Position numbers and translations under genes: made by a program
Assembly (NCBI GenBank): GCA_021734165.1
Contig: JAIPJL010000017.1
Coordinates: 1-39,546 of the forward strand
Length of the DNA: 39,546 nucleotides
From: a bacterium
Lineage (GTDB): Bacteria > Electryoneota > AABM5-125-24 > Hatepunaeales > Hatepunaeaceae
Direction of reading: 5' to 3'
The notes under the pieces: model-generated
The model's database searches: none
Seen by the model: the letters and a program-made list of their open reading frames with translations, nothing else
What the model was told of the DNA's origin: nothing
In this document: in pieces, positions 30,685-39,546 of the stretch
How positions within the stretch are numbered: position 1 is the first letter of the stretch
How the letters are laid out: each line of letters starts with the position of its first letter

Positions 30685-31611
30685 ATGATTTTACATCAGC
30701 CGGTACTCAGTTCAGTTGTCGTAAAATATCTGCTAAGCGACGGTCGCAAGACCTTTATTGATTGTACGCTTGGTGGCGGAGGTCATACTATAGCACTGCT
30801 TCAGGCTGCTGAATACCCAATTCATATATATGGTATTGATATGGATAATGAAGCATTAAAACATGCAAAAGAAAGATTAACGGCATATAGCTGTATTACT
30901 TATATACAAGGTAATTTTGCCAATCTGGACTATTTAATGGCAAAACATGGAATTGATGAAGTTGATGGAATAATATCAGATTTTGGACAATCTTATGATC
31001 AGATTGAGGATAGTCAGCGTGGATTTGCATTTAAGTATGATGGCCCGCTTGATATGCGCTATAACGCTCAAGAAGGTCCTACGGCAGCAGATATAATTAA
31101 TGAATACACAAAGCAGGAACTTACCAGTTTAATTTACCGCAACAGTCAAGAGAGGCAGGCATCTAAGATAGCTGCTGCAATCGTCAAAGAACGCCCTCTT
31201 TACACAACCGGTCAGCTTGCTGACCTGATTAGACGCTCTTCACACCGCTCATTTGTCGAAAAAACCCTTGCGCGAGTATTTATGGCTTTACGTGTTGAAG
31301 TTAATAGTGAGCTTAAGGCAATAGACAAGTTGCTCCCAATATCGCTTAGACTCTTAAAATCAGGTGGTAGAGCGGTGTTTATCAGTTACGATTCAAATCA
31401 GGATTCACGGGTAAAGAATTTCCTTAAAATGAAATCCAGAGAATGTGAATGCCCTCCGAGATTGCCTGTCTGCGTCTGTGGACTGAAACCTGAATTGAAG
31501 ATACTTACTCGTCGTGTGGTTAAACCTGATTTATTTGAAATAAAAGAAAATCCTCGTTCAAGCAGCGCCCGTTTAAGGGCTGCAGAAAAAATTCCACTGA
31601 ACAATGGTTAA
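30685..31611 (+). CDS. rsmH: 16S rRNA (cytosine(1402)-N(4))-methyltransferase RsmH
   Basis: The SAM-dependent methyltransferase (formerly MraW) that modifies C1402 in the decoding centre. It has 308 residues from ATG 30685. The start is chosen because the family begins with a short H-x-P-V-L segment (ILHQPVLSS); a TTG at 30646 directly after the mraZ stop would add 13 residues. The SAM motif is DCTLGGGGHTIALL (His34), followed by GIDMDNEAL, the ISDFGQSYDQIEDSQRGFAF motif and a C-terminal ILTRRVVKP segment. Asp-Phe-Gly-Gln replaces the more usual D-L-G-x-S start of that motif. No clear Shine-Dalgarno is seen. It overlaps the next gene by 8 bases. Confidence 0.93.
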   Translation: MILHQPVLSSVVVKYLLSDGRKTFIDCTLGGGGHTIALLQAAEYPIHIYGIDMDNEALKHAKERLTAYSCITYIQGNFANLDYLMAKHGIDEVDGIISDFGQSYDQIEDSQRGFAFKYDGPLDMRYNAQEGPTAADIINEYTKQELTSLIYRNSQERQASKIAAAIVKERPLYTTGQLADLIRRSSHRSFVEKTLARVFMALRVEVNSELKAIDKLLPISLRLLKSGGRAVFISYDSNQDSRVKNFLKMKSRECECPPRLPVCVCGLKPELKILTRRVVKPDLFEIKENPRSSSARLRAAEKIPLNNG

Positions 31612-31999
31612 CAAATCAAAAAGTTTTGCAAGAAAGCAGTCTTCGGTAAGAAAGTCCTCAAATAGAACACAACCGAAAGTTAGGTTGTTTCTTGGGATTA
31701 TCTTTGCGTTGCTTTTTCTTGGAATTACCAGAATCTGGCTGGGAAACCTGCATGAGCGTACAGCCAGTAAAATATTAGCGCTCGAAAAAGAGCACAGAAA
31801 CCTTACCGCTGAGAACGGCATCATTAGATCTGAACTGTTAAATCTTTCACAGTACACCCGGATTGAAGACATTGCACATAGAAAACTCAAAATGGTTGCT
31901 CCGCGAACTCCACCCGATACGGTATGGTGTCCTGAGGTTCGTCAAAGTGTTATGATGAGTTCTCTGGTCTTTTTTACCGATCTGCAGAATGGTGATTAA
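31604..31999 (+). CDS. ftsL: FtsL-like cell-division membrane protein
   Basis: A 131-residue bitopic membrane protein in the ftsL position between rsmH and ftsI. A basic cytoplasmic N-terminus (KSKSFARKQSSVRKSSNR) precedes one membrane segment (about residues 26-46, LFLGIIFALLFLGITRIW), followed by a coiled coil (about 52-85, ILALEKEHRNLTAENGIIRS). A conserved-type segment IEDIAHRKLKMVAP comes after it, where FtsL proteins usually have an A-x-x-x-L-G/K-M pattern. FtsL works in the divisome with FtsB/DivIC and FtsQ to activate FtsWI. The assignment rests on topology and position, since sequence conservation in this family is low. Confidence 0.8.
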   Translation: MVNKSKSFARKQSSVRKSSNRTQPKVRLFLGIIFALLFLGITRIWLGNLHERTASKILALEKEHRNLTAENGIIRSELLNLSQYTRIEDIAHRKLKMVAPRTPPDTVWCPEVRQSVMMSSLVFFTDLQNGD

Positions 32000-34106
32000 A
32001 TACTGTAATAGGCCGAAAAGTGAAACGGACTTACCAAAAGGACGTCTCACATTTATTGTAGTTTCTGTGATGATCGCCTGCTCATGCTTATTTGGTAGGT
32101 TGTTCTACCTGCAGGTTATCATGAAGAAAGAATACAGCGAGAGAGCAGCCAGCCAATATCGCGAAAAGGTCACAATTGAACCGTATCGGGGAACTATCTA
32201 CGATAGAAATGGACGCCCCTTAACCGATAACGTTAACGACTATTTTTCTGTAAGTATTAATCCATATAACGTAACAAAACCTAAACAACTTGCCACTGAT
32301 CTATCCAAAGTGATCGGTGGATCGGTTGAAGGTTATTTGAAAAAACTAAAACGCAGCAGCCAAAACGTTGTACTGGCTCGGAGGCTGAATGATAACCAGG
32401 TCCAGGCGTTGAACAAGTTGGGCTGGAATCTGGATGTAAATCAGGAGATTCACAGGCGTTATCCTCATGGTAAGGTTGCAGGGCAGCTCATTGGTTTTAC
32501 AGATATTGATAATAATGGAATAAGTGGACTTGAGTTGGCATATAATGAACTGCTGATGGGTGAACCAGGTTGGATGGTTGTACAGCGTGATGTGCAGGGA
32601 AATCAGCATTTTGATGAAAGCTTCCCGCATAAACCTCATCACGATGGCGGTAATCTTATCCTTACACTTGATATGTCGATTCAGCTTATCCTTGAAGAAG
32701 AACTTTCCAAGGGATTGAATCTTTACAATGGTAAAAGCGGAACCGGAATAATTGTTGATCCCTGGACGGGAGAAATTATCGCTTTAGCTTCACAACCGGG
32801 CTTTGATCCTAATAATCCGGGTGATTACACTCAAAGCCGTGAGAAAAATACACTAATAACTGATTTATATGAACCCGGCAGTACTTTTAAATTGATTGCC
32901 GCAACACTTCTATTAGAAGACTATAACGTAAGTCCTGATAAAATGGTTGATTGTGGTAACGGACACATCACGATTCATGGTAAAACGATACATGATTCTC
33001 ATGGATTTGGATGGTTGACTTTTCAGGATGTTGTTGCTAAATCATCGAATGTAGGTATGATTAAACTTACTTCTGGTGTAGATCATAAGCTTTTGTATGA
33101 TAAAATAAAAAAATACGGTTTTCTTGAAGAATCGGGTATAGAACTTTCAGGTGAAGCCGGTGGCAGTCTGCCTGAAATTAAGGACTGGTCAGGTTTGACA
33201 AGACCTAATGTTGTTATTGGACATGGAATTTCGGTAACAGGTTTGCAAATGTGTATGGCGTATTGCGCAGTTGCTAATGGCGGTCTCTTGATGAAACCTA
33301 CTCTTATAAAGGAGATGAGGTATAAAGACGGCAGGATAGTAAAGAACAGCGCTCAGAAAGTTCGAAAGGTTATGTCAGCAGAAACTGCAAAAACACTGCA
33401 AACATTCTTGAGAAGAGCGGTTACAAACGGAACAGGAAAACGTGCAAGTATAGAAGATATGCCTACTTCCGGCAAAACCGGAACAGCACAGATCGTGAAT
33501 CTTAAAACCGGAGGTTATTACAGTAATCGCTTTATATCCAGTTTTTGTGCGTACTTTCCATCTGATTTTCCGCGCTATATCGTCATGATTATTGTTAATA
33601 ACCCTGTAGGACCTAATGGCGAACATACGGGAGGCAGTGTTTGCGCTCCTGTATTTCGTAACATAACAGAACGTATCCTGGGTTTGAAACCGGAATTGTG
33701 GGCGCTAAACGGAAGTGATGGTAACGAAGATAAAGAATCTCATATTGTTGTTCCGGATCTTTGTTCAAAGAATTTCAAAGATGCCTCAGGTATGCTGAAA
33801 CAACTTGGATTGAAGGTAACAGGCCATGGGAACGGAATTATCTATGATCAAATTCCGGAACCTGGCACGATTGTTTCTAAAGGTGATCTCATTGAATTAA
33901 CGCTTGGCCCTGAAGAACGATTTAAGGGTGGTTATGGATTGATGCCTGTGTTAACCGGTCTCTCCTTACGCGATGCTGTCAGAAAAGCTACAGAATCAGG
34001 TCTGATGGTCAGGATTGAAGGCTCAGGAAAAGTGATTAAACAATCACCAAGATCGGGTTCAAAGGTGACGGTCGGTGGAATTTGCACCATAACGGCGGCA
34101 GGTTAA
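31989..34106 (+). CDS. ftsI: Penicillin-binding protein FtsI (class B PBP) with C-terminal PASTA domains
   Basis: The septal peptidoglycan transpeptidase of 705 residues. One N-terminal membrane segment (about 20-42) is followed by the class B dimerisation domain (EPYRGTIYDRNGRPL). The transpeptidase motifs are complete: Ser298 in STFK, Ser352-Ser-Asn in KSSNVGM and Lys496 in SGKTGTAQ. Two PASTA domains close the protein (about 585-705), starting VVPDLCSKNFKDASGMLKQL and GLMPVLTGLSLRDAVRKA. PASTA tails are usual in SpoVD-type PBPs and in many FCB-group FtsI proteins but absent in enterobacterial FtsI. It overlaps ftsL by 11 bases and is followed by murE after 4 bases. Confidence 0.95.
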   Translation: MVIKYCNRPKSETDLPKGRLTFIVVSVMIACSCLFGRLFYLQVIMKKEYSERAASQYREKVTIEPYRGTIYDRNGRPLTDNVNDYFSVSINPYNVTKPKQLATDLSKVIGGSVEGYLKKLKRSSQNVVLARRLNDNQVQALNKLGWNLDVNQEIHRRYPHGKVAGQLIGFTDIDNNGISGLELAYNELLMGEPGWMVVQRDVQGNQHFDESFPHKPHHDGGNLILTLDMSIQLILEEELSKGLNLYNGKSGTGIIVDPWTGEIIALASQPGFDPNNPGDYTQSREKNTLITDLYEPGSTFKLIAATLLLEDYNVSPDKMVDCGNGHITIHGKTIHDSHGFGWLTFQDVVAKSSNVGMIKLTSGVDHKLLYDKIKKYGFLEESGIELSGEAGGSLPEIKDWSGLTRPNVVIGHGISVTGLQMCMAYCAVANGGLLMKPTLIKEMRYKDGRIVKNSAQKVRKVMSAETAKTLQTFLRRAVTNGTGKRASIEDMPTSGKTGTAQIVNLKTGGYYSNRFISSFCAYFPSDFPRYIVMIIVNNPVGPNGEHTGGSVCAPVFRNITERILGLKPELWALNGSDGNEDKESHIVVPDLCSKNFKDASGMLKQLGLKVTGHGNGIIYDQIPEPGTIVSKGDLIELTLGPEERFKGGYGLMPVLTGLSLRDAVRKATESGLMVRIEGSGKVIKQSPRSGSKVTVGGICTITAAG

Positions 34107-34110
34107 ATCT

Positions 34111-35643
34111 GTGAAGATAAACATCCGGAAGACTATTAAAGACAGTAAAATAATTGAAGCTTATGGAACTATTCCTAAGGATGTTAAAGGTATTACTCAG
34201 GATTCGAGGCTTATTAAAAGCGGATATATATTTATTGCTCGTTCTGGTGGTAAGTCAAACGGTTTGAATTATATAAATCATGCTGTCATACAAGGCGCTT
34301 CTCTGGTAATTACCGATCAGAAATTGCCTGCTGATATTCCTCTTCCCGCGATGCGTGTCGAGGATCTTCATACGGTGATTGTAAAAATTACGCAAGCTAT
34401 TTATAACGATCCCACTGCTAGGTTAAAACTTATTGGAATCACTGGAACCAATGGTAAATCAACCACTGTGCATTTATTGAAATCAATATTTGAGAACGCT
34501 TCTGAAAAATGCGGAATGTTAAGCACTTTGAAGTATGACACAACCGTAAGAAATATTCCGGCAAATCTCACAACGCCGGATGTTGATTTACTCGGTTCGA
34601 TACTTGGTGAAATGGCTGATGCTGACTGTAAATGGGCAGTTATGGAAGTATCATCTCATGCGTTGTCTCAAGGAAGAACGGACGGTTTGAAGTTTGCTGC
34701 GGCAGGTTTTTCAAATCTCACGCAGGAGCATCTCGATTATCATAAGAACCTTGAAGAATATGCTGCAGTTAAAAGCAGGCTTTTTGCCGGATTGAACGAA
34801 AATAGTTATGCTGTGATAAATATTGATGATCCCTGGGGAAAAATAATGTTCGATGCCTGCAAAGGTAAAATCTTAACCTACTGCAGTAGCGACAATAAAA
34901 GTGATGTTGGCGTAACAGTTTTAAAGCATTCATTAAAAGGTGGTTATTACCATTTGGATTTCTCTGATAATATTGTTGAAATCAGTGGTAGTCATGAAAA
35001 AACATTAGATATATATACACCTTTAATAGGCGAATATCATGGTGAAAATATAGCGCTTGCTGCTGGTATTGCTTTATGTATGGGGATAAAAACGGTTAAT
35101 ATTAAGGCAGGAATCGAGAATTTGAAATCCGTACCCGGCAGGATGGAAAAGGTTGATAAGGGTCAACCTTTTAGCGTGTTTGTGGACTATTCACATACAC
35201 CGGATGCACTTAAAAACGCGCTTGTTTCCTTAAGGAAACTGAGTACAAAGAAGCTGATCGTTGTCTTTGGCTGCGGTGGTGACAGAGATAAGGGAAAGCG
35301 TCCGGCAATGGGTATGATTGCCAGTGAGATAGCAGATCAGGTGATAATCACCAATGACAATCCTCGCACAGAAAAAGCAGGAACTATCGCTGAAGAGATC
35401 ATGTCAGGTATCAGCCGTAAAGGAAGACGAAGCTCTTCGGTGGAGTTGGATAGAAGATCGGCTATACGCTTAGCGTTGAAAGATGCTGTAAATGGTGATA
35501 TTGTGCTTATTTCAGGAAAAGGGCATGAGACATACCAGGAAGTGGATGGTGTACGTCATAATTTTGATGATCGTCAGGTTGCTGCTCAGGAATTGGAAAA
35601 ACTTGGTTGGGATGCAGAAAAGACTCGCGGGGAGAGTAACTGA
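34111..35643 (+). CDS. murE: UDP-MurNAc-L-Ala-D-Glu:meso-diaminopimelate ligase MurE
   Basis: Adds the third amino acid to the peptidoglycan precursor stem, ATP-dependent, in the cytoplasm. It has 510 residues from GTG 34111, 4 bases after the ftsI stop; only a weak AGG precedes it. The nucleotide-binding loop is GITGTNGKSTT (109-119). EVSSHALSQGR and the NLTQEHLDYHKNLEEY block, with the lysine usually carbamylated in AAVKSRLF, follow. DNPR at 416-419 is the motif that selects meso-diaminopimelate rather than lysine. The C-terminal GKGHETYQ block is also present. The stop overlaps the mraY start by one base. Confidence 0.95.
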   Translation: MKINIRKTIKDSKIIEAYGTIPKDVKGITQDSRLIKSGYIFIARSGGKSNGLNYINHAVIQGASLVITDQKLPADIPLPAMRVEDLHTVIVKITQAIYNDPTARLKLIGITGTNGKSTTVHLLKSIFENASEKCGMLSTLKYDTTVRNIPANLTTPDVDLLGSILGEMADADCKWAVMEVSSHALSQGRTDGLKFAAAGFSNLTQEHLDYHKNLEEYAAVKSRLFAGLNENSYAVINIDDPWGKIMFDACKGKILTYCSSDNKSDVGVTVLKHSLKGGYYHLDFSDNIVEISGSHEKTLDIYTPLIGEYHGENIALAAGIALCMGIKTVNIKAGIENLKSVPGRMEKVDKGQPFSVFVDYSHTPDALKNALVSLRKLSTKKLIVVFGCGGDRDKGKRPAMGMIASEIADQVIITNDNPRTEKAGTIAEEIMSGISRKGRRSSSVELDRRSAIRLALKDAVNGDIVLISGKGHETYQEVDGVRHNFDDRQVAAQELEKLGWDAEKTRGESN

Positions 35644-36773
35644 TGTTTTATCACCTGTTATATCCTCTGCGAGATTTAATATCAGGTTTTAATGTATTCC
35701 GTTATATCACCTTCAGAGCGGGTGCAGCGGCAGTTACAGCTTTGGTTATCAGCTTCATTGTAGGACCACTGATAATTAAAAAAATGCAAAAGAAAGGAAT
35801 AACGGAAGAAATTCGCTCGGATGGTCCATCTACTCATCAATCCAAAGTAGGTACACCGACAATGGGAGGATTGATCATCCTGCCGGCTATTTTGTTGGGA
35901 ACTCTGCTTTTTGCAAGACTTGATCATCCTCAAGTATGGGTTTTGATTATAGCAACCGCCTGGATGGGTTGTGTAGGATTTCTTGATGACTGGTTAAAAA
36001 ATCATAAAGATAAAAAGGGACTTATACCAAGATACAAACTGACCGGACAAATTTTACTTGGAGTATTGATTGGTTCGGTACTCTATTTTTTCCCGGACAT
36101 ATTTTCAACTCAGTTTGCTGATTGTAAAACAGCGTCAACACTGCCGTTTTTTAAGAATAAATTTCTTGAATTTGCTCCGTTTGGGCTTTGGCCTATTTAT
36201 ATAATTATGGTTGTAATTGTACTAACCGGTACTTCGAACGGCGTCAACCTTACCGATGGTCAGGATGGTTTAGCAATTGGTGTTGTAGGTATTATGGCTG
36301 TAGGATTTGCTATTCTTGCCTACATTAGTGGTCATGCTGTTTTCTCAGGCTATTTAAATATATTTTTTCTGCCGGGTTCCGGGGAAATTGCAGTCTATTG
36401 CGCGGCTATCATTGGCGCAGCATTGGGATTTCTATGGTTTAATGCATATCCGGCTCAGATATTTATGGGTGATACAGGCGCTCTGGCGCTTGGCGCCGGA
36501 CTTGGCGCTTGTGCAATTCTTATCAAAAAAGAGCTATTCCTTCTGATGCTCGGAGGCGTGCTTGTAGTTGAAGCATTATCTGTAATAATTCAACGATATT
36601 ACTTCAAATATACGAGAAAACGCTTTGGTGAAGGTCGTCGGTTTTTCCGTATGGCTCCGATCCATCATCATTTTGAGTTGCTGGGATGGCCTGAGTCGAG
36701 GGTTGTTGTCAGGATATGGATCGTTGGTATTCTGCTGCTTTTTCTAACGATGACTTCATTTAAGGTAAGATAG
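35643..36773 (+). CDS. mraY: Phospho-N-acetylmuramoyl-pentapeptide-transferase MraY
   Basis: The membrane enzyme that transfers phospho-MurNAc-pentapeptide to undecaprenyl phosphate, giving lipid I. It has 376 residues and about ten membrane segments. Family motifs are THQSKVGTPTMGGLIIL, the Asp pair in GFLDDWLKNHKDKKGL, NGVNLTDGQDGLA, NAYPAQIFMGDTGALALG and MAPIHHHFELLGW. A longer-than-minimal loop lies after segment 4 (FSTQFADCKTASTLPFFKN). It starts within the murE stop (ATGA-type overlap) and ends overlapping the murD start codon by one base. MurF, which normally sits before it in many bacteria, is absent here. Confidence 0.96.
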   Translation: MFYHLLYPLRDLISGFNVFRYITFRAGAAAVTALVISFIVGPLIIKKMQKKGITEEIRSDGPSTHQSKVGTPTMGGLIILPAILLGTLLFARLDHPQVWVLIIATAWMGCVGFLDDWLKNHKDKKGLIPRYKLTGQILLGVLIGSVLYFFPDIFSTQFADCKTASTLPFFKNKFLEFAPFGLWPIYIIMVVIVLTGTSNGVNLTDGQDGLAIGVVGIMAVGFAILAYISGHAVFSGYLNIFFLPGSGEIAVYCAAIIGAALGFLWFNAYPAQIFMGDTGALALGAGLGACAILIKKELFLLMLGGVLVVEALSVIIQRYYFKYTRKRFGEGRRFFRMAPIHHHFELLGWPESRVVVRIWIVGILLLFLTMTSFKVR

Positions 36774-38140
36774 TGAATAATCAACGCGCTCACGTAATTG
36801 GCTTGGGAATAAGCGGACTCGCAGCGGCGAGATTGCTGCTTAACAAAGGCTGGTCGGTAATTGCAAGTGACTCAAAGCAAAATGAAGAGTTGCTGGAGTC
36901 GATTGAGATGCTATCCAATGCAGGAGCAGTTGTTTTTACGGGTAGTCACGAAGAAGCGCTGAAATACGATGTGGATTTAGCTGTAATTAGTCCGGGTATT
37001 CGTCTTGATACACCTGTAATTAGGGAGTTGGTGGTCAAAAATGTAAGAGTTATAAGTGAACTTGAAATAGGGTGGATGTTTTCCAAGGGAATGATTGCAG
37101 CGATAACCGGAAGCAATGGAAAGACAACCACAACAGCGTTACTCGGAGCAATATTCAAAGCTGCACAGGAGGATGCCTTTACTTGTGGTAATATTGGACT
37201 TCCACTCTCGGCAGTAGCTGAATTGACAAATGAAAAATCGTTGATCTCGCTTGAAGTCTCAAGTTTTCAGCTTATGACTATTGATAAATTTAGACCTAAG
37301 ATTGCCGTATTGCTGAACCTGACGCCTGATCATCTGGATTGGCATGGAAACTTCAGTGAATATGTAAAAGCAAAAGCGAGGGTGTGGTTAAATCAGGACA
37401 GTAGTGATTTCTTAGTGTATAACTATGATGATATTGAAATAAGCAGACTGGTTACCCGCTCTAATTCCGGCTCGTTTCCATTTTCTTCAAAGGTTGAACT
37501 GGAGAAAGGAGCGTTTTTGCAGGATGGGGAGATGGTTTTCAGGCTGTCTGCAAACGATGAACTAAAAATTCCAAGATCGAATCTTAAACTGTTAGGAAGG
37601 CATAATACAGAAAACGCTCTTGCTGCTATCTCAGCGGCATTATTAATGGGAGTCAATTACACCGATGTAAAATTTGGTGTTCGTAGTTTTTCACCGGTTC
37701 CTCACAGATTAGAGTCAATTGATGTCATTAACGGAGTTACCTGGATAAACGATTCAAAGGCAACAAATGTCGAAGCAGGAATGGCAGCCCTTGAGGCGAT
37801 GGATAAACCGGTAATTCTCATAGCAGGTGGAAGAGCAAAGGGTGGTGATTTCAGGAAATTCAGAACGGCTGATTTGAAAATAATCAAAAAGATGATATTA
37901 ATTGGTGAAGCTGCGGATCAGATAGAAAGAAACTTATCTGATGTTGTGAGCATAATTCGGGCAAATGATATGTCAGATGCTGTTATTAAAGCCCAAGAGC
38001 TTGCAGTTCCTGGTGATACAGCGCTTTTATCACCGCTTTGCGCAAGTTTTGACAGCTATAATAACTTTGAAGAAAGAGGTGACGATTTTAGGAATTTAGT
38101 AAAAAATATCACAGGTGATAGGGGTAACAGGAATGAATAA
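36773..38140 (+). CDS. murD: UDP-N-acetylmuramoylalanine--D-glutamate ligase MurD
   Basis: Adds D-glutamate to UDP-MurNAc-L-alanine. It has 455 residues from GTG 36773, the G of which is the last base of the mraY stop. An N-terminal Rossmann-like part (VIGLGISGLAAARLL) binds the UDP moiety. The ATP loop is AAITGSNGKTTTTALLGAIF (109-128). EVSSFQL, LNLTPDHLDWHGNFSEY, the HNTENALAAISAAL helix and WINDSKATNVEA are all in place, as is the C-terminal LLSPLCASFDSYNNFEERGD. The gene overlaps ftsW by 8 bases. Confidence 0.95.
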   Translation: MNNQRAHVIGLGISGLAAARLLLNKGWSVIASDSKQNEELLESIEMLSNAGAVVFTGSHEEALKYDVDLAVISPGIRLDTPVIRELVVKNVRVISELEIGWMFSKGMIAAITGSNGKTTTTALLGAIFKAAQEDAFTCGNIGLPLSAVAELTNEKSLISLEVSSFQLMTIDKFRPKIAVLLNLTPDHLDWHGNFSEYVKAKARVWLNQDSSDFLVYNYDDIEISRLVTRSNSGSFPFSSKVELEKGAFLQDGEMVFRLSANDELKIPRSNLKLLGRHNTENALAAISAALLMGVNYTDVKFGVRSFSPVPHRLESIDVINGVTWINDSKATNVEAGMAALEAMDKPVILIAGGRAKGGDFRKFRTADLKIIKKMILIGEAADQIERNLSDVVSIIRANDMSDAVIKAQELAVPGDTALLSPLCASFDSYNNFEERGDDFRNLVKNITGDRGNRNE

Positions 38141-39302
38141 TTATTATCGACCCGACCAGAGAGTGCCTGTTTCCAGATCGTTCAGTTTCCCGCAGCATGT
38201 TGGTGACTATTGGTTATTAGGAGCAGCAGCATTGCTGACTGCCTTGGGATTAGTGATGATTTACAGTAGCAGCACCTTTGTTGCTGCACAGCAGAATAAA
38301 ATGGATTGGTTCTTTCTATTCAGACAACTAAAGCACACAGTTTTTGCTTTAATTGCTCTTTATATGGGCGCTAAAATGGATGTTTCTGTTTACCGTAAAT
38401 GGATTAAAGTACTGTTGCTTGGCACGGTAATACTCATGCTTCTTCAGCTCACGACGCCACTCGGACCCGTGATCGGTGGTACCAAACGCTGGCTTAATCT
38501 CGGATTTACCAAAATTCAGACCTCCGAAGCAGCGCGCTGTCTGATTGTAATCTATCTTGCGAAAGTATTAACCGATGAACCGGATATTTTAAATAAAATA
38601 GATAAACGATTGCTGAAACACTTGGCAATAATTGCTGTTCCAATGTTTCTAACGATGTTGCAGCCTGACTTATCAGGATCGCTGATGATGGCGTCAACAG
38701 CAGGATTGGTTTTGTTTCTTGGTGGTATGAAGTTAGTTCATATTATTGGAATGCTGATAGCTTGTGCAATACCTGCATCACTTGCATTACTAAGAAATGC
38801 TTATCAGCGAGAAAGAATATTTAGTTTCATACAACGTTTTACTGAAGGTGGTGGTGGAATAGGGGGAGATAATTATCAAACCTTCCAATCTTTAATAGGT
38901 TTTGGCAGAGGTGGTTTATTTGGCGTTGGGCTTGGACAGGGTAAACAGAAGATGCTGTTCCTACCCGAACCTCATACGGATTTCATTTTCTCAATTATTG
39001 GTGAAGAACTGGGTTTAATAAGAACAGTTATCGTAGTTGCATTGTTTTTGTTCCTCGCAATAAGGGCTTTTAAGGTTGTACGAGCGCAAAACGACCGTTT
39101 TAAATATTTATTGGGCGCTGGTTTAACCGGCTCGATTATAATGTATGCCATGATAAATATGTACGTTGCAACTGGCTTGCTGCCGGTGACAGGGCTTCCT
39201 TTACCGTTTATTTCATCAGGAGGCACCAGTCTTGTTGTTTCGCTTTGGAGTATTGGAGTCCTGTGGAACATTTCGCGCAGTACGGGAAAAGGTGTCAAAT
39301 AA
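38133..39302 (+). CDS. ftsW: Septal peptidoglycan glycosyltransferase FtsW
   Basis: A SEDS-family polymerase that works with FtsI at the septum. It has 389 residues from ATG 38133 (AGGA directly upstream); a GTG at 38115 would add 6 residues. About ten membrane segments are visible. Family motifs are GGTKRWLNLGFTKIQTSEAA, LQPDLSGSLMM with the conserved aspartate, the large-loop RERIFSFI and GVGLGQGKQKMLFLPEPHTD followed by FIFSIIGEELGL, and GLPLPFISSGGTSL. The start lies inside murD and the end inside murG, so translation is probably coupled. Confidence 0.95.
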   Translation: MNNYYRPDQRVPVSRSFSFPQHVGDYWLLGAAALLTALGLVMIYSSSTFVAAQQNKMDWFFLFRQLKHTVFALIALYMGAKMDVSVYRKWIKVLLLGTVILMLLQLTTPLGPVIGGTKRWLNLGFTKIQTSEAARCLIVIYLAKVLTDEPDILNKIDKRLLKHLAIIAVPMFLTMLQPDLSGSLMMASTAGLVLFLGGMKLVHIIGMLIACAIPASLALLRNAYQRERIFSFIQRFTEGGGGIGGDNYQTFQSLIGFGRGGLFGVGLGQGKQKMLFLPEPHTDFIFSIIGEELGLIRTVIVVALFLFLAIRAFKVVRAQNDRFKYLLGAGLTGSIIMYAMINMYVATGLLPVTGLPLPFISSGGTSLVVSLWSIGVLWNISRSTGKGVK

Positions 39303-39546
39303 TCCAAAGATAAGCCTGCGGATTGCTGTCAGTGGAGGCGGCACTGGAGGTCACACTATACCTGCTCTTTTAATATCGAATAGAATCAAAGAGTTAAAAC
39401 CTGAGACAGAAATAATCTACATCGGCGCCAGAGACAGTATAGAAGAACGAATGTCACTGGAGAACGGTTACAAATTCTGTCCGGTCTGGATATCGTTTCT
39501 TAAGCGTGATTCATTAATTCCTAATCTAATTTTACCGCTTAAGTGC
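39292..39546 (+). CDS. murG: UDP-GlcNAc:lipid I GlcNAc transferase MurG (N-terminal part)
   Basis: The first 85 codons of MurG, cut by the right edge. The enzyme turns lipid I into lipid II on the inner face of the membrane. GTG 39292, inside ftsW, is the likely start (GGGAAAAG precedes it). The glycine-rich loop that binds the diphosphate is IAVSGGGTGGHTIPALL (11-27), followed by EIIYIGARDSIEERM and LENGYKFCPVWIS, as in the acceptor domain of the family. Its place after ftsW is the usual one. Confidence 0.93.
   Translation, partial: MSNNPKISLRIAVSGGGTGGHTIPALLISNRIKELKPETEIIYIGARDSIEERMSLENGYKFCPVWISFLKRDSLIPNLILPLKC

Overview
The window reads as a chromosomal segment of an uncultured, diderm FCB-group bacterium (Bacteroidota and relatives such as Ignavibacteria, KSB1, Calditrichota or Zixibacteria-like lineages). 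The evidence is: two secreted proteins ending in a Por/type IX secretion (T9SS type A-like) sorting domain, a division/cell-wall (dcw) cluster that lacks murF between murE and mraY as in Bacteroidota, an FtsI with C-terminal PASTA domains, LPP20-type lipoproteins, a probable outer-membrane barrel protein, and a promoter before mraZ that fits the Bacteroidota TTG-N20-TAnnTTTG pattern. MurE carries the DNPR motif, so the peptidoglycan should contain meso-diaminopimelate. A genus cannot be named from the sequence alone.

Layout. (1) 1-5409, minus strand: an apparent operon of five exported proteins of the LPP20/FlgT-like type plus a probable barrel protein, the last gene running off the left edge. 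(2) 5624-7833, plus strand: methylmalonyl-CoA epimerase, a methionine gamma-lyase-like PLP enzyme and a stand-alone cyclic-nucleotide-binding protein. The first two could be linked through 2-oxobutyrate, propionyl-CoA and methylmalonyl-CoA. (3) 8059-11310: uvrC and an NHL-propeller lipoprotein starting on the base after the uvrC stop. (4) 11533-29712: an accessory surface-protein island with a small membrane protein, a one-domain Ig lipoprotein, three related lipoproteins of about 1,000 residues built of Ig-like (invasin/Big_1-like) domains, a BACON-domain lipoprotein and two related beta-helix proteins with T9SS-type tails. (5) 30163-39546: the dcw cluster mraZ-rsmH-ftsL-ftsI-murE-mraY-murD-ftsW-murG (murG cut by the right edge), tightly packed with overlapping genes.

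The gaps of the surface island are almost entirely repeats. Arrays of the octamer CTTGNAAA end directly at the Shine-Dalgarno sequence of five of the large surface genes. A second octamer (GTGTGAAA) follows the stops of two of them. Three copies of a roughly 72-base element fold as a multi-hairpin junction and show compensatory base changes between copies. Other palindromic families occur in two or three copies. A 179-base element with perfect 16-base terminal inverted repeats and a 4-base target duplication is inserted exactly in the hairpin loop of one repeat copy; the intact empty site is preserved in the paralogous copy 3.6 kb upstream.

The most promising undescribed material is this repeat-bounded surface-protein cassette array, with mosaic paralogues and structured intergenic elements, followed by the LPP20/FlgT-like envelope operon at the left end. 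Both interpretations are inferences from sequence alone.
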